This document shows positions 1 through 5,420 of a stretch of DNA of 5,678 bases, one piece after another. The stretch is taken from the NCBI GenBank assembly GCA_005879245.1, contig VBLA01000042.1, positions 1 through 5,678 of the forward strand, read 5' to 3'. Source of the DNA: Deltaproteobacteria bacterium (GTDB taxonomy: Bacteria > Desulfobacterota > Binatia > DP-6). A program made the translations under genes and the position numbers. Below the pieces are notes generated by a model. The model was given only the letters and a program-made list of their open reading frames with translations. It did not search any database and had not been told where the DNA came from. How positions within the stretch are numbered: position 1 is the stretch's first letter; every line of letters starts with the position of its first letter.

Positions 1-2
1 AG

Positions 3-677
3 AAGCATCTTTTCAACGTCGACGCGCTCGACGCGAACACGGCCTGGGTGGTCGGCGACTGGGGCGCCATCGAAACCACGCACGACGGAGGAGCGACGTG
101 GACCGACCGCTCGCTCGAGAACGACGTCGTCCTCTACGACGTCGTCTTCCCCGATCGGCGGCACGGCTACATCGCGGGCGAGTTCGGTACCATCCTCGCG
201 ACCACGGACGGCGGCGAAACGTGGGAAAAGCGCGAGGTCGGCACGGAGAAGACGCTCTTCGGGTTGAGCTTCTCCACCCCCGAGAAGGGGTGGGCGGTCG
301 GCATCGACGGCCTCATCCTCCGCACGCGCGACGGCGGCCGGACGTGGGACGTGCAGCGCGGCAGCGAGCAGGCGGAGCAGCTCGACGAGCTCGGCTTCAT
401 GGAGACCCTCAAGAATCCCGGCTTCTACGACGTGCGCGTGTCGGGACAGTACGGGGTGGTCGTCGGGGACACGGGGAGTCTTCTCACCACCACCGACGGT
501 GGCGAGACCTGGACGCGGTACGCCCTCCCCGAGAAGCAGCGCCTCGTCTGGATGCGCGGCGCGAGCCTCGCGGGCGAGCACGGCTTCGTCGTGGGCGCCA
601 ACGGCTTCTCGGCCGCGATCGACCGCGGGCGCGTCCTCCTGCCGGGCGGCGGCACGGCGACCGTCTCCGAGGACTGA
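3..677 (+). CDS. YCF48/BNR-repeat beta-propeller protein, 5' truncated by window edge
   Basis: The reading frame is already open at base 3 and ends at TGA 675-677, so the gene starts upstream; the GTG at 48 lies inside a repeat and is not the real start. At least 224 residues are present. Four copies of a G-x-x-G-x-[IL]...DGGxTW motif are visible, with the DGGxTW element at 84-101, 207-224, 330-347 and 495-512. The first three are exactly 41 residues apart; the fourth comes after 55 because of a loop with a GSEQAEQLDELGF stretch. A last, degenerate blade (GANGF) follows. This is the YCF48/HCF136-like or BNR/Asp-box family, a beta-propeller best known from photosystem II assembly but also common in non-photosynthetic bacteria. 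Nothing here suggests photosynthesis. It ends 13 bp before the RND gene, so the two are probably co-transcribed. A role as exported assembly or docking factor for the transporter is inference. A signal peptide, if any, lies outside the window. Confidence 0.85.
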   Translation, partial: KHLFNVDALDANTAWVVGDWGAIETTHDGGATWTDRSLENDVVLYDVVFPDRRHGYIAGEFGTILATTDGGETWEKREVGTEKTLFGLSFSTPEKGWAVGIDGLILRTRDGGRTWDVQRGSEQAEQLDELGFMETLKNPGFYDVRVSGQYGVVVGDTGSLLTTTDGGETWTRYALPEKQRLVWMRGASLAGEHGFVVGANGFSAAIDRGRVLLPGGGTATVSED

Positions 678-690
678 GGGCGAGGCGCGC

Positions 691-3420
691 ATGCTGCCCA
701 GGAAGACGATCGAAGCCTACCTCTTCTTCCTCCTGCGGCACCGCCTGCTGGTATCCCTCATGGTCGCCGTCGCGACGGTGGGCCTCTTCTTCTGCATGTG
801 GTTCCGGATGCACGTCTTCACGAACTTCTTCGACCTCTATCCGCCAAACCATCCCTACATCAAGCTCTATACCCAGTACCGGAGCATGTTCGGCACGGCC
901 AACACGCTCCTCCTGGTGGTCGAGACGCAGAAGGGCACCATCTTCGACGACCCGGCGACCGTGCAGAAGGTCGAGCGCATCACGCTCGCGCTCCTGCACG
1001 ACATCCCCGGCGTGAACGGTGAGCAGGTCCTGTCGATCACGCATCCGAAGATCAAGACGACGCTCACCTCGGGCTCGGGCATCAAGGTGGTGCCCCTCAT
1101 GTACCCGCGCGTTCCCGAGACCAAGGAGGATCTCGAATTCCTGCGGCTCAAGGTCTACACGACGGAGGGGGTGAAGGGGCCCTTCGTCTCCGAGGACGAC
1201 AAGGCGACCCTCATCGTCGCCGGCTTCTGGGAGGAGTACTTCGACCTGCCGACGATGTGGAAGAAGATCCAGGAGATCGTCGCGCAGGAGTCCGACGAGA
1301 ACACCAAGATCTACGTGACCGGCCCGCCGATCCTCTACGCCTACTTCCTCGAGATCATGCCGAAGATGGTGAACGTGCTCGCCGCCTCGATCGTCATGAT
1401 CCTGCTGATACTGTGGATGGAGTTCCGGAGCTGGCAGGGGGTCGTCATCCCGGCCTTCAGCGGGACGCTCTCGGCGATCTGGGGCCTCGGCTTCGGGGGC
1501 CTCTGGGGCCTGAATCTCGACCCGCTCGTCCTCGTCATCCCGCTCCTCATCTCCGCCCGAGCACACTCGCACTCCGTGCAGTCGATGGAACGCTACCACG
1601 AAGAGTACCACCGCCTGCGGGACAAGAACCAGGCGATCGTCAAGTCGTACACCGAGATCTATGCGCCGGCGATGGTCTCGCTCCTCGCCGACGGCCTGGC
1701 CATCCTGACCCTGCTCGTCGCCCGCATCCCGATCATCCAGAAGCTCGCCATCCTCTGCTCGTTCTGGATCATCTCGATCTTCGTGAGCGTCGTCACGCTC
1801 CACCCGATCATCCTCTCGTTCACGCCGCCGCCCGCCGAAGAGCACGTCTCCGGGCGCACGCCGCTCGAGCGCTTCATGTCGTGGATGATGGTGGTCGCGA
1901 TCGGCTGGCTCCTGTGGCTCTACGAGATCATTCCCGGCCGGCCGGTCGCTGCGCTCCTCGCCATCACGCTCGTCGGGCTCGCGGTCGATCTCTTCGCCCG
2001 GAGGCCGCTACCCGTGTACCGCGAGGTGGGCCTCGCCGTCAGCCGTTTCACCGATCTCTTCGGGGCGTTCTTCGCGCGGGTCTACGCTGCCATCGAGCGT
2101 TTCCTCATCTGGATCGCGGGTGAGTGGCGGCGCCCGGTGATGGCCGTCGGCCTCGTCGCGCTCCTCGCCTTCGGCCTGTACTTCCAGCACTGGCTGAAGG
2201 TCGGCGACACGACGCCGGGTGCGGCGCTCCTCTACCCGAACCACCCCTACAACATCGCCTTCGGAAAGGTGAACGAGAAGTTCCTCGGCGCCAGCCAGCT
2301 GGTGATGATCGCGGAGGGGAACGCCTACTGCACCGTCAGCGGCAAGGCGTGCGAGGGTGATGGCTGCACCCTCTGCTTGCCGGAGCAAGAGGGCGTCTGC
2401 GGCAACGAGAAGTGCGTGCAACGGGAGGGGGCGATCAAGGACGCCGACACGCTGAACGACCTCGACCTGTTCGCGCGCTACATGGGCGAGCGGCCGGAAG
2501 TGGGCGGCACGGTGACGGCGACCACCCTCTTGAAGAAGATCTTCCGCACCTTCCACGAGGCGGATCCGAAATGGGAGAGCCTGCCGACGCGGAACGACCA
2601 TGTGAGCCAGCTCTTCTTCCTCCTCACCTCCGGCACGCGCCGTGGCGAGATGGACCGCTTCTTCGACATCAACTACACGAACGCCACCGTGGCGGTCTTC
2701 TACAAGGACTACACGCACGAGACGATCGAGAACTCGATCGCGCGCGCCAAGCAGTACATCGCCGAGCACGGCGCCGAGGCGAAGAACGTGCGCTATCGGC
2801 TGGCGGGCGGGCTGATCGGCATCCTCGCGGCAGTGAACGAGGAGGTGGAGTGGTCGTACCGCGTGAACCTGGCGCTGATTCTGATCGTCGTCTTCCTGCT
2901 CTCCTACGCCACCTACGTCTCCGTCATCGGCGCGCTCATCGTGATGCTGCCATCGCTGGTGGCGCAGCCGCTGTCCGAAGCGGTCATGTACCTCTTCGGC
3001 ATCGACATGAACATCAACTCGTTGCCGGTGGCGGCGGTCGGCATCGGGATCGGCATCGACTACGGCTACTACGTGCTGTCGCGGATCGTCGAGGAGCTCG
3101 TCGCGGGCGAGGGGTTCGATGCGGCGATCCGGCGGATGTTCGAGACGACGGGCAAGACCGTGCTCTTCACGGGGGTCTCGCTCACGGCGAGCATCATCTT
3201 CTGGGTGTTCTTCCCGATGAAGTTTCAGGCCAACATGGCGCTCCTGCTCGTCCTGCTGCTCGGCTTCCACTTGATGGGAGCCCTCATGTTCATTCCGCCC
3301 ATGGTCGCGCTCTTCAAGCCACGCTTCGCGATCAAGTACGCCGAGGAACGGCAACGGATCCGGGCGGAAGCGGCCGCGACCGAGGCCGGGGCGGCGAGCA
3401 TGCGGGCGGCCGGAGCCTAG
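691..3420 (+). CDS. RND superfamily (MMPL-type) inner-membrane transporter
   Basis: A 909-residue protein starting at ATG 691, preceded by GAGG at 682-685, 5 nt away. The frame is open from 499, but the upstream part overlaps the YCF48 gene and does not resemble this family. The layout is the duplicated RND plan: TM1 about residues 19-38, a periplasmic domain about 39-226, hydrophobic segments about 229-248, 252-274, 279-297, 327-345 and 352-376, then TM7 about 482-500, a second periplasmic domain about 501-724, and segments about 727-745, 745-767, 778-797, 824-842 and 848-875. The two halves share YPPNHPY (50-56) and YPNHPY (515-520) just after their first TM. The second half keeps GxxxDY (G786, D790, Y791), the usual proton-relay motif; the first half has A289, S293, H294 there. 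Oddities are six cysteines at 547-575 and two additional hydrophobic stretches at about 396-411 and 417-436. The C-terminal tail is basic and alanine-rich. Family members export lipids or other hydrophobic molecules using proton motive force; the substrate is unknown. It is probably co-transcribed with its neighbours. Confidence 0.9.
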   Translation: MLPRKTIEAYLFFLLRHRLLVSLMVAVATVGLFFCMWFRMHVFTNFFDLYPPNHPYIKLYTQYRSMFGTANTLLLVVETQKGTIFDDPATVQKVERITLALLHDIPGVNGEQVLSITHPKIKTTLTSGSGIKVVPLMYPRVPETKEDLEFLRLKVYTTEGVKGPFVSEDDKATLIVAGFWEEYFDLPTMWKKIQEIVAQESDENTKIYVTGPPILYAYFLEIMPKMVNVLAASIVMILLILWMEFRSWQGVVIPAFSGTLSAIWGLGFGGLWGLNLDPLVLVIPLLISARAHSHSVQSMERYHEEYHRLRDKNQAIVKSYTEIYAPAMVSLLADGLAILTLLVARIPIIQKLAILCSFWIISIFVSVVTLHPIILSFTPPPAEEHVSGRTPLERFMSWMMVVAIGWLLWLYEIIPGRPVAALLAITLVGLAVDLFARRPLPVYREVGLAVSRFTDLFGAFFARVYAAIERFLIWIAGEWRRPVMAVGLVALLAFGLYFQHWLKVGDTTPGAALLYPNHPYNIAFGKVNEKFLGASQLVMIAEGNAYCTVSGKACEGDGCTLCLPEQEGVCGNEKCVQREGAIKDADTLNDLDLFARYMGERPEVGGTVTATTLLKKIFRTFHEADPKWESLPTRNDHVSQLFFLLTSGTRRGEMDRFFDINYTNATVAVFYKDYTHETIENSIARAKQYIAEHGAEAKNVRYRLAGGLIGILAAVNEEVEWSYRVNLALILIVVFLLSYATYVSVIGALIVMLPSLVAQPLSEAVMYLFGIDMNINSLPVAAVGIGIGIDYGYYVLSRIVEELVAGEGFDAAIRRMFETTGKTVLFTGVSLTASIIFWVFFPMKFQANMALLLVLLLGFHLMGALMFIPPMVALFKPRFAIKYAEERQRIRAEAAATEAGAASMRAAGA

Positions 3421-3438
3421 GCGGCGTCCCGGAGTAGA

Positions 3439-3445
3439 AAGGAGG
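3439..3445 (+). promoter_or_regulatory. Strong Shine-Dalgarno deciding the GTG start of the DUF1329 gene
   Basis: AAGGAGG at 3439-3445 is a near-perfect anti-16S match, 5 nt before GTG 3451 and 11 nt before ATG 3457. The spacing favours GTG 3451. It is the strongest ribosome binding site in the window, so this product may be made in larger amounts than the transporter. Confidence 0.75.
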
Positions 3446-3450
3446 AACCT

Positions 3451-4074
3451 GTGGCGATGCGGAATATGCTGGCTGGCCTCGGACTCTGTCTCGCCCTCGG
3501 CTGGGTCGCTTCGGCGGCGGCCGCTGACGGTCTCGCGCCCGGCGCGATGCTCGACGCCACGACGGCGGATCAGGCGAAGGACCTGCTGCCCCCCGAGGTC
3601 TACGACCACTTCAAGAAGGGCGACTACTACAACAAGGTCGTCGACTTCCCGAACTCGCGGTACTCCTGGGACGACGGCTTCGCCGAGGCGACCGAGTGGA
3701 ATCGCCAGCACCTCGTGCTCGACGAGCACCGATCACCCATCGACAAGGCGACCGGCAAGCGCCCCGAGTACATCCAGGGTCTGCCCTTCCCGGACATCCG
3801 GGCCGACGATCCGGACGCCGGCTACAAGGCGCTCTGGAACATGGACTACGCGTACTACACCGGCGGCAACAGCCATAACTTGACGCTGCTCAACTGGGTG
3901 AGTCGGAGCGGCATCGACCGCTCCTCGGTGCAGGACGTCTACTTCCTCTACTACGACGCGGTTCGGGCGTCGGCGCAGACTTTCGACCCGGCGGTCTTCA
4001 GTGGACGATCGACCGGGAAAGCGAGCGATGAGCCGTCGGCTCCTCCTCCTGGCCTCCGCTCCCGCGGCCGGTGA
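3451..4074 (+). CDS. DUF1329 protein, N-terminal part of a broken gene
   Basis: GTG start with a strong Shine-Dalgarno. Residues 1-25 are a Sec signal peptide: MAMRN, a hydrophobic core at about 6-20, then SAAAA before D26. The mature part shows what I recall as family motifs: KDLLPPEVYDHFK, NKVVDFPNSRYSWDDGF, ATEWNRQHLVLDEH, ATGKRPEYIQGLPFPDIR, and YYTGGNSHNLTLLNWVSR leading to DVYFLYYDAV at residues 162-171. DUF1329 (PF07044) proteins are exported and, as I recall, related to the LolA/LolB lipoprotein-carrier fold, which fits a periplasmic carrier working with the RND pump 30 bp upstream. After about residue 171 (3963) the family match stops. The frame runs on for 36 codons of low-complexity, Pro/Arg/Ser-rich sequence to TGA 4072-4074. 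The expected C-terminal half follows in another frame. As read, the product would be 207 residues against about 450 for full-length members (from memory), so it is probably non-functional unless the break is a sequence error. Confidence 0.85.
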   Translation: MAMRNMLAGLGLCLALGWVASAAAADGLAPGAMLDATTADQAKDLLPPEVYDHFKKGDYYNKVVDFPNSRYSWDDGFAEATEWNRQHLVLDEHRSPIDKATGKRPEYIQGLPFPDIRADDPDAGYKALWNMDYAYYTGGNSHNLTLLNWVSRSGIDRSSVQDVYFLYYDAVRASAQTFDPAVFSGRSTGKASDEPSAPPPGLRSRGR

Positions 4075-4114
4075 AGCGCTGGTCATTGCAGAATGGCTCC
4101 GGGATCGATGGTTG
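3964..4114 (+). other. Non-homologous junction inside the DUF1329 gene
   Basis: This ~150-bp stretch lies between the last recognisable N-terminal family motif (DVYFLYYDAV, frame 1) and the first C-terminal one (KVVDHREGYRFVDPDSIAG, frame 2). I recognise no family sequence in any of the six frames. From memory, the family has about 90-100 residues here, including a WxYVPALRRVR-like and an ANRSDGF-like motif; both are absent. The stretch is therefore shorter than expected and different in content, which a single-base frameshift does not explain. Confidence 0.55.
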
Positions 4115-4657
4115 GGGAAGGTGGTGGACCACCGGGAAGGCTACCGCTTCGTCGATCCCGACAGCATCGCCGGCAACACCAAGCGGCGCCCGCTCCCGAA
4201 TGGCGGCTGGCGAACGATCGCGCACAACAACGATCGCACCGTCGGCTACATGGTGAAGGACTGGAAGGGCGTGCCGTGGGGGCCGGTGGCGGCCGGGGTC
4301 GCCAAGCGGAAGTTCTGGGTCATCGAGGGTGTTCCGAAGGACAAGTACTACCTCTACGGCAAGGTCCAGCTCTGGATCGACGACCTCACCTGGCAGGGCG
4401 CATGGAACCGGAAGTTCTCGTGGCGCGGCGAGCTCCTGAACACGCTGCAGGTGCTTGGCTACGCGACCAGCGACTTCAGCCCGACGGAGCGCTGGTGGGG
4501 CTCGTCGATGGCATTCCAGCTCGCCGAGAACATCAAGGCCGATCGCGCGACCGCAGCCGGGATGAACGGCCCCGGGGGGGACCCGCCGAACGACCGGCGC
4601 GTCCCGATCGACCCGGGGTTCTTCGACTACCAGACGCTGTCGCGTTTCGGGAAGTGA
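4001..4657 (+). CDS. DUF1329 protein, C-terminal part of the broken gene (frame 2)
   Basis: Frame 2 carries the conserved C-terminal half of DUF1329 from about 4115 to TGA 4655-4657. Visible motifs are KVVDHREGYRFVDPDSIAG, PLPNGGWRT, NNDRTVGYMVKDWKGVPWGP, KFWVIEGVPKDKYYLYGK, QGAWNRKFSWRGELLNT, RWWGSSMAFQLAENIK and PNDRRVPIDPGFFDYQTL, ending FGK. No convincing start exists. GTG 4001 and ATG 4028 are possible, but neither has a good Shine-Dalgarno and both lie in the unrecognisable junction. The residues from ATG 4028 (MSRRLLLLASAPAAGEA) happen to look like a signal peptide, which could mislead gene callers into a separate exported protein. The fragment most likely belonged to one gene with the DUF1329 start at 3451. 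Its good preservation suggests a recent break or an assembly or sequencing error. Confidence 0.75.
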   Translation: MDDRPGKRAMSRRLLLLASAPAAGEALVIAEWLRDRWLGKVVDHREGYRFVDPDSIAGNTKRRPLPNGGWRTIAHNNDRTVGYMVKDWKGVPWGPVAAGVAKRKFWVIEGVPKDKYYLYGKVQLWIDDLTWQGAWNRKFSWRGELLNTLQVLGYATSDFSPTERWWGSSMAFQLAENIKADRATAAGMNGPGGDPPNDRRVPIDPGFFDYQTLSRFGK

Positions 4658-4664
4658 CGTCGCG

Positions 4665-4701
4665 CGAGGACGGGAGCGCCGCCGGCGCTCCCGCGTCCTC
4701 G
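4665..4701 (+). terminator. GC-rich hairpin after the DUF1329 stop (terminator-like)
   Basis: CGAGGAC (4665-4671) pairs with GTCCTCG (4695-4701), and GGGAGCGCC (4672-4680) pairs with GGCGCTCCC (4684-4692). This gives a 16-bp stem with a 3-nt loop and a 2-nt bulge at 4693-4694, beginning 8 nt after the stop codon. There is no run of T afterwards, so it is not a textbook intrinsic terminator. Its position fits the 3' end of the operon transcript, either as a terminator or as an mRNA 3'-end stabiliser. Confidence 0.6.
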
Positions 4702-4819
4702 GCCCACGCGTCACCATGCCGGCATCGCCGTGGCGGTTCGTGCGGCGGCCGCCGCTCCTCGGCAGCACACGGTGGAGATGCAGGTTGTAGTGGGTGTACA
4801 CGTCGCCTATGGTACGTCG
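4702..4819. other. Non-coding or degraded stretch between hairpin and recombinase remnant
   Basis: No gene is recognisable on either strand. It contains a perfect 14-bp GC-only palindrome at 4742-4755 and a weak promoter-like pair, TTGTAG (4785-4790) and TATGGT (4808-4813), with 17-bp spacing. Matches to consensus are 3/6 and 4/6, too poor to call a promoter. Confidence 0.4.
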
Positions 4820-5002
4820 ATGGGCCGTTCGTCGGCCGCGGTTGCGTTGACGAGATCCATCGAGGTGCCGGGGCTCCGCCTCCCGTGGCTCGACGACCTC
4901 GTCCGCGCGCGTCGGCCCGGGCGTCTGCCGGTCGCGCTCTCGTGGGATGGTGGCGATTCCCGATCGACCGATGGAGAGGCGCCGTCGATGAGCGCGAGGT
5001 AG
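4820..5002 (+). pseudogene. Remnant of an integron-type tyrosine recombinase (N-terminal domain fragment)
   Basis: Frame 2 encodes a short peptide from ATG 4820 to TAG 5000-5002. At 4862-4942 it reads EVPGLRLPWLDDLVRARR followed by PGRLPVALS. From memory, integron integrases have at the end of their N-terminal SAM-like domain a stretch of the form YxEVLGxxLPWLxxxxRxxRPxRLPVVLT. The shared EV-GL-LPWL...RP-RLPV-L is hard to explain by chance. Before it, ALTRS may be a damaged ALLFLY helix; after 4942 the match stops, and the expected DEV-like start of the catalytic domain is garbled. No catalytic Arg-His-Arg-Tyr residues are present, so it cannot be an active recombinase. It lies just upstream of a low-GC gene, which fits past recombination at this place. 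The alternative is a chance match in an otherwise meaningless 60-codon frame; I think remnant is more likely. Confidence 0.5.
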
Positions 5003-5006
5003 CGAT

Positions 5007-5420
5007 ATGAACAACGAGATTACTGCTACCTGCCAATGCGGAGCGGTTCGCTTCAGGTCACAACATCAACCTGTCCTGCAGCAGTTCTGCCACTGGAAAG
5101 ATTGTCCAGTATCTACGAGTGGCGCTTTCGCAAAGACTGCATTTTTCAAACTCAAATACACCGAGGTTTCTGGACGTTTGGCAGTGCGCACATTCAAGGC
5201 GGACTCCGGTAATAAAACCACAAGGGAGTCATGCGCCCACTGCGGGTCCCTGATGTTCGACAGATCAGAGGGATTTGCTTCGTTGATCGGCGTCATGGCC
5301 GAGCGAATCAACGAAGCTTTTGTCTTCGAGCCAACGTGCCACGTCTGGACCAAGAGCAAGCAATCCCATGTGGCGATTCCAGATGATGTTAAGCAGTATG
5401 TCGAAAACATCACGCCGTAA
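5007..5420 (+). CDS. GFA/CENP-V-fold zinc protein (GFA family)
   Basis: A 137-residue protein from ATG 5007, with GAGG at 4996-4999 (7-nt spacing), to TAA 5418-5420. The length suits a single GFA domain (PF04828), known from glutathione-dependent formaldehyde-activating enzyme and CENP-V; most family members have unknown substrates. C9 and C11 in CQCGAVRF and C76 and C79 in CAHCGS fit the structural zinc site. The second site is normally CxCxxC, as in CHCxDC. Here it is C28-H-W30-K-D-C33, so the middle cysteine is tryptophan (TGG at 5094-5096). The downstream G39-A-F and the C-terminal VFEPTCHVW fit the fold. The gene is clearly lower in GC than its surroundings: 24/60 at 5101-5160, 32/60 at 5161-5220 and 34/60 in each of the two later blocks I counted. 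It is the only gene here ending in TAA. Both points suggest horizontal acquisition. A formaldehyde role should not be assumed. It is probably transcribed separately from the upstream operon. Confidence 0.85.
   Translation: MNNEITATCQCGAVRFRSQHQPVLQQFCHWKDCPVSTSGAFAKTAFFKLKYTEVSGRLAVRTFKADSGNKTTRESCAHCGSLMFDRSEGFASLIGVMAERINEAFVFEPTCHVWTKSKQSHVAIPDDVKQYVENITP

Noticed and set aside
484..1845. Long open frame on the minus strand (453 codons) opposite YCF48 and RND
   Set aside because: Same reason: acidic and basic repeats with no fold or motif, fully covered by well-supported plus-strand genes.
2008..3729. Long open frame on the minus strand (573 codons) opposite the RND and DUF1329 genes
   Set aside because: It is highly charged, Arg/Asp/Glu/Val-rich, without recognisable domains, and mirrors the codon bias of the plus-strand genes. 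High GC removes stop codons on the opposite strand.
4028..4087. Apparent signal peptide (MSRRLLLLASAPAAGEA) as a separate exported protein
   Set aside because: It has no good Shine-Dalgarno, lies in the unrecognisable junction, and runs straight into the middle of the DUF1329 family sequence. It looks accidental.
4742..4755. Perfect 14-bp GC-only palindrome
   Set aside because: Only G and C in a GC-rich region, not paired with another copy and not placed at a gene start, so probably chance.
4785..4813. Promoter-like TTGTAG and TATGGT with 17-bp spacing upstream of the recombinase remnant
   Set aside because: Only 3/6 and 4/6 consensus matches; such pairs occur by chance.
4730..4830. Minus-strand VYTH stretch followed by a GG-Arg element, recalling the C-terminus of integron integrases
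   Set aside because: Only a few residues agree and the intervening sequence does not fit. It is too weak to claim an inverted second integrase piece.
3533..5014. Other overlapping open frames on both strands through the DUF1329 and scar region
   Set aside because: Low-complexity Arg/Ala/Pro-rich translations without motifs, start signals or domain similarity.
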